Origin: Micromonospora costi
Lineage (GTDB): Bacteria; Actinomycetota; Actinomycetes; Mycobacteriales; Micromonosporaceae
Assembly (NCBI RefSeq): GCF_003626655.1
Contig: NZ_RBAN01000002.1
Coordinates: forward strand, 248,001-312,000
Direction of reading: 5' to 3'
DNA length: 64,000 nt
Below, in pieces: positions 25,164-34,818 of the stretch (positions are counted from its first letter, which is position 1; each line of letters starts with the position of its first letter). The notes under the pieces were generated by a model. The model ran no database searches. It was given only the letters and a program-made list of their open reading frames with translations, and had not been told where the DNA came from. The translations under genes and the position numbers were made by a program.

Positions 25164-26651
25164 ATGCCAGACAAGGACCAGAGCCCATCCCGATTCACCC
25201 GTCGACGACTTCTCGGGAGCGGGGCTGCAGCCGCCCTCGGTGCCGCGTCGTTGGCGCTGCCGCCGAACGTGCAGAAGGCGCTTGCCACGCCGCCGAGGAC
25301 CTCCGGTCGTCTCAGCGACATCAAGCATGTCGTGATGTTGATGCAGGAGAACCGCAGCTTCGACCACTACTTCGGCACGATGTCGGGCGTCTGCGGCTTC
25401 GACGACCCGAATGCGCTGATCTTGGGGAACGGCCGTTCCGTCTTCCACCAGCCCTGGGATGGTCACCCAGACGGTTACGTGCTGCCGTTCCACCTTGACA
25501 CCAAGAAGCTCGCCGGCCACGCGCTGCCTTCTACCGACCACGGCTGGCAGGGCCAGCACGAGGCGTGGAACGGCGGCAAGATGGACAACTGGATCCCGGC
25601 GCACATTCCGCACGACGGTGAGAACGCTCCGTTCACCATGGGCTACCTGACCCGTGAGGACATCCCGTTCCACTACGCACTGGCCGAGTCCTTCACCATC
25701 CTGGACCACTACCACTGCTCGGTGATTGGCCCGACCGGCCCGAACCGGCACATGTGGATGTCGGGCACGATCGATGTCGACGGTCTGGCCGGCGGCCCCT
25801 CACTGACCACCAGTGGTCCGGCCAACCAGTTCTCCTGGAAGACCTACCCGAAGCGACTCAGCGAAGCCGGCGTGAGCTGGAAGATCTACCGCCAGCCCGG
25901 CAGCCTCACCGGATCGGCCGCGATCAGCAAGTTCACCGACTTCGCCCAAGCCCAGCCCGGCGACGGCTTCTACGAGAACGGCGTGGCGACCCAGCCCCTG
26001 GGTCAGTTCGAGTACGACTGCCTGAACGACTCGCTACCGACGGTCAGCTGGATCCTGCCGCCGTCCGGATACGACGAGCACCCCTCCACCCCGGGCTCGG
26101 CCGCGGCCGGTGCGCAGTTCATCGCGGGCAAGATCGACGCCATCGCGTCGAACCCCGAGGTGTGGGCCAAGACCGTCTTCATCCTGTCCTACGACGAGAA
26201 CGACGGCCTCTTCGACCACGTCGTGCCGCCGACCCCGCCGGCCGGCACGCCGGACGAGTTCGTCTTCAAGACCTCCAACGTCGGTGAGCAGGGCCGGGGA
26301 TGGCCCAACGGTCTCGGTTTCCGCGTGCCGTGCATCATCGTGTCGCCGTGGACCGCGGGCGGATACGTCTGCTCCGAGGTCTCCGACCACACCTCTCAGT
26401 TGCAGTTCCTGGAGCACATCACCGGGGTCAAGGAGACCAACATCAGCGCGTGGCGCCGGGAAACCTGTGGTGACCTGACCGCGGCGTTCCGGTTCAACAA
26501 CGGGCGGGCCGAGGCCCCGACGATGCCGGACACCGTGGGCGACTACAACTTCACCCAGTACGCGATCAAGAACCTGCCGATGCCGGAAGGGCCACCGGCG
26601 AAGCAGCAGATGCCCAGGCAGGAAAAGGGCAACCGGCCTCACGTCGGCTGA
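25164..26651 (+). CDS. Tat-exported phospholipase C / phosphoesterase
   Basis: A 495-aa enzyme of the bacterial phospholipase C and acid phosphatase AcpA family. I start at the ATG at 25164, since R-R-R-L-L-G-S-G at residues 13-20 then forms a proper Tat signal. The mature start has V-V-M-L-M-Q-E-N-R-S-F-D-H-Y-F-G, the family's metal-binding motif. D-H-Y-H-C-S-V-I-G-P-T-G-P-N-R follows near 185-200, and S-Y-D-E-N-D-G-L-F-D-H-V near 350. Such enzymes cleave phosphate esters of phospholipids outside the cell, often under phosphate limitation. The exact substrate is not clear. A strong terminator follows directly. Confidence 0.9.
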   Translation: MPDKDQSPSRFTRRRLLGSGAAAALGAASLALPPNVQKALATPPRTSGRLSDIKHVVMLMQENRSFDHYFGTMSGVCGFDDPNALILGNGRSVFHQPWDGHPDGYVLPFHLDTKKLAGHALPSTDHGWQGQHEAWNGGKMDNWIPAHIPHDGENAPFTMGYLTREDIPFHYALAESFTILDHYHCSVIGPTGPNRHMWMSGTIDVDGLAGGPSLTTSGPANQFSWKTYPKRLSEAGVSWKIYRQPGSLTGSAAISKFTDFAQAQPGDGFYENGVATQPLGQFEYDCLNDSLPTVSWILPPSGYDEHPSTPGSAAAGAQFIAGKIDAIASNPEVWAKTVFILSYDENDGLFDHVVPPTPPAGTPDEFVFKTSNVGEQGRGWPNGLGFRVPCIIVSPWTAGGYVCSEVSDHTSQLQFLEHITGVKETNISAWRRETCGDLTAAFRFNNGRAEAPTMPDTVGDYNFTQYAIKNLPMPEGPPAKQQMPRQEKGNRPHVG

Positions 26652-26670
26652 CACCTACCGAGGCTCTTCG

Positions 26671-26706
26671 AAGGCCCGGCCGGGAAGCACTTCCCGGCCG
26701 GGCCTT
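26671..26706. terminator. Strong hairpin terminator after the phospholipase C gene
   Basis: Two perfect 17-base arms (26671-26687 and 26690-26706) flank a two-base CA centre, 20 bases after the stop codon. Such long GC stems without a T-run are usual for intrinsic terminators in high-GC actinomycetes. Confidence 0.85.
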
Positions 26707-27150
26707 CGCCCCTCTACGCGGGCACCCGGTACACCAGTCATCCAGACGACCTCGACTTGCCCGGCGCTACCTTCGCGGTGGGAGTGCCGATCGTGGAACG
26801 ACTCCGCCTCGTCGCCGACACGCTCAAGCGCCAAGGAAACGTCGGAGACCGGTAGAACCCCACTGCTTACGTACTCCGATCCTGGGGCGGATCGCTGACT
26901 CCACGAACCCGGGGAACAGCAAGGCCGCGCCAAGATCCGGACGGTCGCAGTGCTACCGCCGATCTCAAGTGACCTGAGGCCAAGGCCTCGATGAGCTCGG
27001 GCATTGTCCGTCCTGCGTCACCCAGCCGGCGATTACGGCCGACACAAGCCCAGCCCACTCTCCACGCGCTGACACGCGAGCCTCTCCGCGAGCAGCCGAG
27101 TGCGTTCCCGGCTCGTAGGCTGGCGCCGGTCGCGCTGGTGGGAGGTGCCG
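26707..27150. other. Intergenic region, nothing recognised
   Basis: About 440 bases between a terminator and a decayed hydrolase gene. Open frames are short and mutually antisense with no family motif. No RNA gene was seen. Confidence 0.4.
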
Positions 27151-27880
27151 ATGATCGCCGGGCATGTCGTTTTCATTCACGGTTTCTGGTCGTCGTCGTC
27201 GACATGGGACCAGCTCGCTAGGGCGCTCGAGGCAGACCTGCAGCTCACAGACCTAAGCTGGCACCGCTACGGGTACGAATCGCCGAAGCTCTCCCTCCCA
27301 CTCCTGCCCTCCCGTATCCCCGATTATGACGACATGCCCAGGCACTGCGTCCGTACCTCGCCGCCACCGCACCCAAGGGTGACCTGGCGTTCATAACTCA
27401 CAGCCAGGGTGGCCTTATCCTGCAGCGTTACCTGTCCTGGATGCTGAACGAGGGATGTGGGCGGGACCTGCCCCGATCCGCTCCATCGTAGTGCTCGCCT
27501 GCCCGCACGAAGGCAGCGACTACCTCCGGTCATTTCGGGCCATGGCGAGCTTTGGTTCCATCCGCAGGCGAAGGCGTTCCGGCAGTTCGACGCCGCCGTC
27601 GCCGCCGCCCGGCGCACCGTACTTGGCCAGGTCATTCATGCCAGCGCTGTGAACGACAGGGAGTGCGTGATCCCGCTTCACGTGTACGCATGCCGAACTG
27701 ACAACGTCGTGAAGCGAGTACCTGCCCAGAATCCCTTCCCTAATGCCGCCGTCCTCCCCCGGCGACCACCCCTCGATCCTCGACTCAGACCTCCCCGGCA
27801 ACATCACCGCGTCCACCATCCGCAATCACCTGATCGACGACTTCTCCGCTGCCCCTCCCCCGTCCTCAACCCCCGGCGTA
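27151..27880 (+). pseudogene. Alpha/beta hydrolase destroyed by several frameshifts
   Basis: A good start remains: GGAGG then ATG at 27151, reading M-I-A-G-H-V-V-F-I-H-G-F-W-S-S-S. Near 27333 one base is missing and the frame changes to A-L-R-P-Y-L-A-A-T and then F-I-T-H-S-Q-G-G, the nucleophile elbow with the catalytic serine. Further shifts follow near 27475 (to R-S-I-V-V-L-A-C-P-H-E-G), 27555 (to H-P-Q-A-K-A-F-R-Q-F-D) and 27765 (to G-D-H-P-S-I-L-D-S-D-L-P). The piecewise product resembles a serine lipase or esterase with a C-terminal P-G-x-H-x-S-I-like segment. At least four independent breaks mean long inactivity. Confidence 0.75.
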
Positions 27881-28571
27881 GGTACAGCTTCCCCAACCAC
27901 AATCACGGACGGCGGACGCATCCGGCGCGGAGGACTGGATGGCGGTGCTCGACAGACTTGAACACTCCGGTCTTCCACAGGACGCCGCACCGACTCTGAC
28001 CTGCGCAGACAAGAAGCCGCAGGCAGGGGTGGGTACAGTCGCGCATCGTTGGATGCCTTTCGACGCAGTTGAAGGCCGTTCAGTGCACCCTGTTGCTCCC
28101 AACCTGCTCCCCCACCCCTGGCTCGTGACCGGGCTGCTGCGGCCAGGCTGAGATCGACCTGTCCTGCAGGTCGTTCGTTGACGGGTCGTGGCCGCTGGCC
28201 CGAGCGGCCTTGGCCTTGGCTGACACCGGCGCCCGGCCAGCGACCGTTAGGCTCAGGCGCTCCCGACCTGCTCCCACGGCCCGGCTGTAAGCCGGGCGCG
28301 CACACGGATACCTCAGCGACGGCATGAGCGGATATCAAGATCGGTTGAGGACTACAGTTCCAGTAGTCCGCACCGCACGCGGGCTGGGCCTGTAGGTCTG
28401 ATGGACGCCGGGTGCGACTCGCGTATCGGTCCCGATAGCGGTGGTCAAAGAAGTTGTAGGGGACGGGGAAGCCCCGGCGGGTGGGTGGAATGCTGATCCC
28501 GGGCAGGTGTACGAGCGCTGGCCTGCCGGGTGGAGCGCGATGCAGTCCTGTGACCGCCATGGGTGTGGGAC
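27881..28571. other. Gene-poor region
   Basis: About 690 bases of GC-rich sequence with no convincing open frame and no RNA gene. Composition suggests eroded former coding DNA, as elsewhere in this island. Confidence 0.35.
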
Positions 28572-28690
28572 TCAGCCGATGGCGCCTTCGATCTTGTCGG
28601 TCAGGTCGAGGATGTCAGGGACGGCGTCCAACACAGTGACCTCGACCAAGGCTCCATCTCGGCCGTACCGGCGGCGGTGACCAGGTCTTG
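28572..28690 (-). pseudogene. Possible short gene tail, family unknown
   Basis: One minus-strand frame ends at 28572 with R-R-R-Y-G-R-D-G-A-L-V-E-V-T-V, then L-D-A-V-P-D-I-L-D-L-T-D-K-I-E. It looks like an authentic protein C-terminus, but no start or body is present. I do not recognise the family. Confidence 0.25.
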
Positions 28691-28927
28691 GCGAATTGGC
28701 CGAGCTTTCTGCGCTTCGGCCCGTGCGGAGTAATCGCCGTTCGCCTCAGATGAGGAGTTGGCGGCGTTAACACGGATCTGCTCCCTCCTGCATCCCCACT
28801 ACCGCCCGAAACCCTCACGTATAGGCATATCCGAACGCCAGACGCCTATCCCGTTGCCCTCCATGAAACACGGGTTCATTAATGTCTCTGATTGTTAAAT
28901 CCCTCATCTCCGTTGGAGGAGAACGTT

Positions 28928-31900
28928 GTGAGACTGTGGACACAAAGGAGCGCCCGGGCGCTCCTCCCGGCGATTGTCTCGCTAGCAGCGTCGCTAGCGT
29001 TGACCTCGCCGGCAACGGCGGCGCCGAGCAAGGCTGCAACGCCCGCAGCACCAACCGCGGCCGCGACGCCCGCGAAGACTTCGGCGGACCTGCCTGACCC
29101 GACGGCCCGCGGGCCGTTCGGGCATCAGGTCATCCAGGAGGCCAAGTTCGGTTTGGCCACGCTCCAGGAGCCGAACTCTTCCGGAGCCGCTCCGACGGCG
29201 GGGACGGCGCAGGCGCCGGAGCAGGTCGAGATTCGCGGTCAGCTCTACATGCCGGACTGGGCCCTGCGTACCGAGCCGTCGCCACTGATCATCCTCGTGC
29301 ACGGCAACCACGGCTCGTGTGACGCCGGCCAGGACACCGCGCGCCTCACCTGTGCGCAGTTCAAGCACAACGAGAGCGGCTACGCGTACCTTGCGGAGAA
29401 CCTCGCCACGTGGGGATACACGACGTTCTCCGTGTCGCAGGACCAGCTGATGATGCGGCAGGACAACAGCAAGGGCAAGGGCATGCACAACCGACGCATG
29501 CTCATGGCCGCCACCCTCGACGCGATCAGCGCGGCGAGCAAGGCCGGCGGTCTACCGGTCGACACGCACACGACCATCGGCACGACGCTCTCCGGTCACC
29601 TCGACATGACCCGCATCGGCTTGATGGGGCACTCGCGCGGTGGTGACGCGGTCTCGAACTTCCTCGACTACAACCGCATCCGCACCGACGGCCCGCGCTA
29701 TCCGATCCGCGGGGTCATCTCGCTCGCGACGACGGACTACGAGCGCAGGGCCCCGTACGGAATGCCCTACATGACGATCTTGCCGATGTGCGACGGTGAT
29801 GTCTCGAATCTGCAGGGCACACGCCTCTTCGAGCGCAGCCAGTACATCAACCCGGGCGACCCCTTCCCGCGGATCCAGGTCGAGCATTTGGGCGGGATCC
29901 ACAACTGGTACAACACCGTCTGGTACGCCGACGGCAGCGCGGACGGCCAGGCCAACAACGACGCGGCGTGCGGCAACTCGGCACCGTTCGCGACAAACAA
30001 CATCCACCCGCACAACCTGCGGCTCAGCGGTGCCGCGAGCTACACCGACCCGAACCTGAACTACTCGATCGACAACTCGGACCCGCTCAACCCGGCCGTG
30101 AACACGAAGATCTCGGGTGACGCGGCACACATGGGTGACCAGGAGAAACTCGGACTGGCGACCATGGCCGCCTTCCTCCGGCGCTACATCGGCGGTGAGG
30201 GTGCTTTCCAGCCATACATGACCGGCGAGCTCGCGAACACCTCCACGGGGCTGCAGGTCCCGCCGACGGCCTGCCCGACGAGTCCGCCCGGCATGGCCAT
30301 CCCCTGTAACGAGCGGGTCAACACGTCCTACTTCGGCGCGCCGCAAGAGCGGGTGGACGTGATCCGCCCCGAGGTGGAAAACCCGCTCACGCTCAACGCT
30401 CTCGGCGGCTCCCTGACCGGCAGTGGGTTCGCCGACCCGTGGGCGCAGGCGGCTGGTGTCACGCCGAAGCCGGCGCCGACCGCCGGCGGTTTCGACTGGT
30501 GCAACCCGGAGCCCCGGGACTTCGCGCCGTCGCAACTCGGCAAGAGCGGGCTGCCGACCGCCGCCAAGCCCTGCCCACTGCCCGCGGCGACCGCGCTCGG
30601 TGGGCAGAACGGCACCCGCGAGAACAGCCCGATCAACCATTCCTACGGTCGCCAGCTCACTCTCGCATGGGAGCAGAGCTCGACTGCCACCCTCACGGCG
30701 CAGATCCCGGCCGCGTCGAAGAACATGCACGGCCTTGAGGCTCTGGCTCTGAGTGCTGCCGTCAACTTCTTCGACACCCGCAACCCGGGTGCCGACAACC
30801 GTGGCGACAACACCAGGGACACGACGGTGAACGGCACCCCGGCGAATCCGGTCTGGCCGAACGAGTTGCCGACGTCGTACGACCCGACCGCGACGACCCA
30901 GAACTTCGTGATCGCGCTGAGGGACCTGGCCGGCCACGAGGGCACCGTCGACGCCGGGGACCCGCGCTGGGGCAACGCCCTGCACATGTCGACCGGCACG
31001 AACACGCCGAACACGCACATCGTCCTCGACCAGATCCGCGTTCCGCTCAGCGAGTTCGCGGGACAGGGCGTGGACATCGGCTCCCTGTCGAAGCTCGAGT
31101 TCCGCTTCGGTGTGGGTGACCTGCCGAAGTCTGGCTCGATCGAGCTGGCCGACGTGCGCTTCCAGGAGAACAAGGCGGGCGACAAGATCCTGTCCGACGG
31201 CAACGAGGCCAACGGCGCCGGTTACGGCCCGCCGGCCCTGGGTGGTCCGGACCCAGCGACCTACCTAAACGCATACGACAACACTCCGGGCAACGTCAAG
31301 CTCAACGACGTGGTCGCGAACCCGCAGGGGAACACGACCTGGACCGTCGACGACGACAAGAAGCAGTGCCCGAACGCCCAGTTCACCTCGATCCAGACCG
31401 CCGTCGACTTCGCGGTGCCGTGGGACACGATCGTGGTGTGTGCGGGTGTCTACCAGGAGTCGTCGACTCCGGTGAACCACACATCCAACCCCGTTCAGAC
31501 GGGCGCGAAGAACGGCTTGACGATCAACAAGCCCTTGAAGATCAAGGGTGCGGGCGCGGACAAGGTGACCATTGAGCCGGACCAGTCGCTCGGGGCCCTG
31601 GCGGGCGATCAGCCGTACCTGCGTGACGGGGGCGGCAACGTGATCACGGTCTCCAGGCAGTCTCTCGGCTCCACCGACACCAACGAGATGTTCGTGGACA
31701 TCTCGGGCGTGACAGTGACCTCGGGCAACGTCTGGGCCGAGGCGGGCATCGCCTTCTTCGGCGCCGCCGGACGGATCGCGGACAGCGTCATTGGTCCGAT
31801 GAAGGCCGCGGCCAACGCCCAGGAACTGGCCGAGCACCCGCACGGCTGGGGCATCGTCAAGACCGGCGTGATCCAGGGTGCGGGCGCCGGCACGGTCGAG

Positions 31901-32788
31901 AGCGAGCTCACCGTCACGGACAGTGTGGTCACCGGCTACCAATCGGGCGGCATCCTGTTCGACGGGGCCCGGGGCAGGGACGGCAGCCCGGACAACACCG
32001 TTCGGGCCGGCATCCGCAACCACGGCTACGTGACCGACACAGTCGTCAAGGGCACGCCGAACAGCGTGTACCCGCAGGCCGGCGTCGAGTACACCAGCGG
32101 TGTGACCGGCTTCGTGAACAACAGCCGGATCATCGGGAACTACTACACTCCCGCGCCGTCGCAGTCGTACGGCATCCTGCTGGCCGACGCCGGTACCGAT
32201 ACGGCCGGAGCGCTCACTGCCTCCAGCAACATCATCAGCGGGAACGGGTTCGCGGTGTACAACGCCAACGCTGACAACAGCGCGGTGCGCGACGGTGCCG
32301 CATTCGCCGTATCGGACAGCTACCTCGGCACCGGCAACCCGGTCCCGGGAGGTCCGGCGGACCCGAGCACCGGAGTCGAGGCTATCTCCGGCCCCGACAG
32401 CACGGGCGCGGCCACGGTCACCATCGCCGGGCTTCGCTCGTCGCCGCCGCGGACGGTACCGACCGGCGTGGGCCGCATCGTCGACTCCGCGCCGACCGCC
32501 GAACTGATCGACCCGGGGCGCGGGACGGTGTTCCAGGTCGGATCGACGGTGCATCCGCTGGTGCGGGGCACCGACGACTTCGCCGTGCAGTCGGCGACGT
32601 TGATGGTCAACGGCACCCCGGTCGCCACCACCACCACGGCGCCGTACGAGTTCAGCTGGACACCGAGTGCGGCAGATGCCGGCAAGCAGGTCAAGTTGCG
32701 AGCGCTCGTTGTCGACTCGTCAGGAAACACCAGGCGCTCCAGCCCCGTGAACTACAAGGTGGGCCCGTGGCCTGGGCACGGTCAGTGA
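28928..32788 (+). CDS. Secreted alpha/beta hydrolase with beta-helix and Ig-like domains
   Basis: A 1,286-aa exported protein. The GTG at 28928 follows GGAGGA. A signal peptide covers residues 1-33, then an Ala/Thr/Pro-rich linker. Residues about 95-480 are an alpha/beta hydrolase: I-I-L-V-H-G-N-H-G-S at the oxyanion loop, nucleophile S236 in M-G-H-S-R-G-G, a candidate acid in M-C-D-G-D near 290 and a candidate histidine in G-G-I-H-N-W-Y near 322. A beta-sandwich of about 200 residues follows. Residues about 805-1170 form right-handed beta-helix turns (repeated I-T-V, G-V-T-V-T-S, V-T-D-S-V-V). The end (about 1190-1280) is an Ig-like domain. The three-part layout suggests action on a surface or polymer outside the cell. 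Substrate unknown. Confidence 0.85.
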   Translation: MRLWTQRSARALLPAIVSLAASLALTSPATAAPSKAATPAAPTAAATPAKTSADLPDPTARGPFGHQVIQEAKFGLATLQEPNSSGAAPTAGTAQAPEQVEIRGQLYMPDWALRTEPSPLIILVHGNHGSCDAGQDTARLTCAQFKHNESGYAYLAENLATWGYTTFSVSQDQLMMRQDNSKGKGMHNRRMLMAATLDAISAASKAGGLPVDTHTTIGTTLSGHLDMTRIGLMGHSRGGDAVSNFLDYNRIRTDGPRYPIRGVISLATTDYERRAPYGMPYMTILPMCDGDVSNLQGTRLFERSQYINPGDPFPRIQVEHLGGIHNWYNTVWYADGSADGQANNDAACGNSAPFATNNIHPHNLRLSGAASYTDPNLNYSIDNSDPLNPAVNTKISGDAAHMGDQEKLGLATMAAFLRRYIGGEGAFQPYMTGELANTSTGLQVPPTACPTSPPGMAIPCNERVNTSYFGAPQERVDVIRPEVENPLTLNALGGSLTGSGFADPWAQAAGVTPKPAPTAGGFDWCNPEPRDFAPSQLGKSGLPTAAKPCPLPAATALGGQNGTRENSPINHSYGRQLTLAWEQSSTATLTAQIPAASKNMHGLEALALSAAVNFFDTRNPGADNRGDNTRDTTVNGTPANPVWPNELPTSYDPTATTQNFVIALRDLAGHEGTVDAGDPRWGNALHMSTGTNTPNTHIVLDQIRVPLSEFAGQGVDIGSLSKLEFRFGVGDLPKSGSIELADVRFQENKAGDKILSDGNEANGAGYGPPALGGPDPATYLNAYDNTPGNVKLNDVVANPQGNTTWTVDDDKKQCPNAQFTSIQTAVDFAVPWDTIVVCAGVYQESSTPVNHTSNPVQTGAKNGLTINKPLKIKGAGADKVTIEPDQSLGALAGDQPYLRDGGGNVITVSRQSLGSTDTNEMFVDISGVTVTSGNVWAEAGIAFFGAAGRIADSVIGPMKAAANAQELAEHPHGWGIVKTGVIQGAGAGTVESELTVTDSVVTGYQSGGILFDGARGRDGSPDNTVRAGIRNHGYVTDTVVKGTPNSVYPQAGVEYTSGVTGFVNNSRIIGNYYTPAPSQSYGILLADAGTDTAGALTASSNIISGNGFAVYNANADNSAVRDGAAFAVSDSYLGTGNPVPGGPADPSTGVEAISGPDSTGAATVTIAGLRSSPPRTVPTGVGRIVDSAPTAELIDPGRGTVFQVGSTVHPLVRGTDDFAVQSATLMVNGTPVATTTTAPYEFSWTPSAADAGKQVKLRALVVDSSGNTRRSSPVNYKVGPWPGHGQ

Positions 32789-32818
32789 GGTAGGGGTGAT
32801 CCCGGCATTTCATTGACT

Positions 32819-32853
32819 GACCGGAAGAGCCCTCGCAAGGGGCCCTTCCGGTC
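32819..32853. terminator. Imperfect hairpin after the secreted hydrolase gene
   Basis: GACCGGAAG and CTTCCGGTC form the outer stem with GCCC/GGGC inside, 30 bases after the stop at 32788. Probably the end of that transcript. Confidence 0.65.
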
Positions 32854-32901
32854 CCAGGCTTTTGTGGTGCCGGCGTCGTGGACCGACGACCCTCGAGTCG
32901 A

Positions 32902-33066
32902 TCAGGATCTCGCCAACTCCATCGCCGCCTTCTCGATCGCGGCTTCGGAGAGCAGCACACGTCGGGCCGCGTCGCCGAGGGGGATGAAGAAGTCCTCGCT
33001 CGTCACCCGCGCGATCATGCCGTCGAATCCCCGGCCCACTAGCGCGGTGATGACGCCCTCAGACAC
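32902..33066 (-). pseudogene. C-terminal fragment of a thiamine-diphosphate E1 dehydrogenase
   Basis: About 54 codons remain, reading E-G-V-I-T-A-L-V-G-R-G-F-D-G, then I-A-R-V-T-S-E-D-F-F-I-P-L-G-D-A-A, then L-L-S-E-A-A-I-E-K-A-A. This is the usual end of E1 beta or transketolase-C-type subunits of 2-oxoacid dehydrogenases. The fragment begins just beside the att-like core at 33084, so the gene was truncated at the presumed recombination junction. Confidence 0.65.
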
Positions 33067-33083
33067 GCCGCCCGACCGAGATT

Positions 33084-33094
33084 GTGTCCGAGGG
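33084..33094. other. att-like core, middle copy
   Basis: GTGTCCGAGGG again matches the tRNA-Leu 3' end; with two extra bases on the left (TT) the match to 38215-38227 is 13 bases. The left flank is the E1 fragment and the right flank is repeat R. Confidence 0.65.
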
Positions 33095-33205
33095 CGACAC
33101 GAACGGCTGCCCCACCGCCGATGACAATCGGCAAGACCTTGAGGCTCAGGCAAGTGTAGCGGCCTTGGTGACCTCTTTCGGGACCGCCGAAGAGGCCACC
33201 AAGCA
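33095..33205. repeat. Island-end repeat R, copy 2
   Basis: A diverged copy of 13864-13972. It holds GCCGAT-GACA-ATCGGC (33117-33132) and a hairpin with CCTCTTTCGG and CCGAAGAGG arms near 33170-33196. The hairpin could also act as terminator for the leftward gene fragment that ends at 33213. Confidence 0.65.
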
Positions 33206-33212
33206 GACGGCC

Positions 33213-33606
33213 TTACGACCAGGCCGTTATCGTTTCAGCTGACCACCCGAGGGCTTCGGCCTGATCGCCGGGCGCTGGCCGTTTTCCCTCCCGCGCCAGC
33301 TGACGGCCTCGCTCCACGCCGTCGCGCATACCCGGCTCGGAGTCGACAACCCGACGCACCACGTCGTCGATGAGGTCCGCACGGCCGCGGCTGGCCAACC
33401 ACTCGATGATCGAGCTCCCGCCTAAACCTCAGCGTGATGCACGCACCGGCCACCATGAGATCTGGCCGAGCAGTTTCCTCCAGCCACGGCAGCACACTGG
33501 CCTGTAGGGTGTCGCTCACAGCGGCCAGCTTGCCGACACGGCCGGCCGGATCCAGAAGATCAATCACCCCGTCTTCGTAGGACCCGTAGCGGTAGCCGCT
33601 GGCCCG
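33213..33606 (-). pseudogene. Frameshifted hypothetical gene, 5'-truncated
   Basis: The minus strand encodes G-Y-R-Y-G-S-Y-E-D-G-V-I-D-L-L-D-P, then S-V-L-P-W-L-E-E-T in one frame. Near 33425 it continues in another as I-I-E-W-L-A-S-R-G-R-A-D-L-I-D-D-V-V and ends at 33213. Both halves look like real protein; there is no start codon at the 5' end near 33606, where the next remnant begins on the opposite strand. Family unknown. Confidence 0.55.
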
Positions 33607-33615
33607 TCCCAGTGG

Positions 33616-34649
33616 ATGGCCTGGCCCGAACTCCTCGCCCGAGTCGCCGACAACTACCACGCCGCCCGACGGTACGACGACGATCAGCCCTACGACGGCC
33701 TGCACCAGGTGATCGGCGATCGCGAGATCGACCCCAGCCTCCCACCCATCGGTTACCGGGTCCTCACCGAAGACGACGGCAACGGCGCCACCGCCTGGCA
33801 ACCACCCGTGATCCGGCTAACCGAATGGCCTCCGGCCACCCTCGACTTCACCCGGTACCGCGGCGACGTAAACCGCCTGCTGGCCGACATCACCACCGAG
33901 CCCACCGTCGCCACATCCCTGTTCGTCCACGACAGCGACCAACCCAGTGGATGGTGCTGGAGAGCTACATCAAGAGAATCGACCCGGCCGGCCACAAGAG
34001 CTGGCGGGGCCCGCAGGAAGCCTCCATGGTCGACACCCTGCTCGTCGCCGCCGCCGACGCGAGAAAATTCGTGACTGCGCTCGCTGGCAAAGACCACAAT
34101 TTCGTTCATGATTTGCTCGACACCGACGGCCATGTCGACTGCTGCTACCTCGCCGACGTCGGCCGCACCGGACCGCGCTGCTACCACCGCCACGACCGGT
34201 TCCAACCGATCGAGGCCGCTGGCTGGCAAACCGTTCACCATGGACGCACCGTCGAGGCATACGCCTGGGAAGGCAACATCCGAGACTGCTCGATCGGCGA
34301 GACCGCAACAGCCCTACTGCCCTCCACCCTGATCCAGCAGCAGGCCGACCTGACCTTCGACATGCGCGGACCCATCTGGCTCGACCCCACCGGGACGCCC
34401 GTCTTCGCCTACCACCAGCAGGACGGAAACGACAGCAAGGGCATGCCGGTCCGTGCCTCCTACCTGAGCGAATTCCTCGCCCAGCACCAGCTCGAACTCA
34501 TCGTGCTGCACTGGTTCGAACGCATGAACCTCACCGGCGACTACGAAGGTCCGTTCCCCTCCATCACCGCCAACGTCGCCGCCCGCCTGACCCCCGACCT
34601 GACCATCCATGCGGGCAAGATCCGCCGGGAGGAACGCGACCTCGGCTGA
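33616..34649 (+). pseudogene. Frameshifted hypothetical gene
   Basis: A gene of about 345 codons is split over two frames. The first runs from 33616 (M-A-W-P-E-L-L-A-R-V-A-D-N-Y-H) to about 33940, ending F-V-H-D-S-D. The second continues with T-Q-W-M-V-L-E-S-Y-I-K-R-I-D-P and runs to 34649. One deleted base near 33945 explains the break. The second part has H-D-L-L-D-T-D-G-H-V-D-C-C-Y and W-L-D-P-T-G-T-P-V-F-A-Y. I do not know the family. If the shift were programmed the product would be intact, but I see no clear slippery site, so decay is more likely. Confidence 0.6.
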
Positions 34650-34742
34650 CTTTGAGCGTGCGGAGACCCTCATCCAAGCCATCCCCGCCGCCGTGAGGCC
34701 CGGCGCTGACCCCGGCCTGCCGCCGCTCTGCGGTATTCATTT

Positions 34743-34754
34743 CCTGATATCAGG
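34743..34754. promoter_or_regulatory. Palindrome upstream of the NACHT gene
   Basis: CCTGATATCAGG is a perfect 12-base palindrome about 65 bases before the likely start of the NACHT gene, in an AT-richer stretch. It is a candidate operator; nothing binds it by known rule. Confidence 0.35.
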
Positions 34755-34818
34755 GGATTCGGGCCGATTCGACACTTGCCTGATTCGTTACGCTGCATCT
34801 CAGCCCCCGCACTGATCA

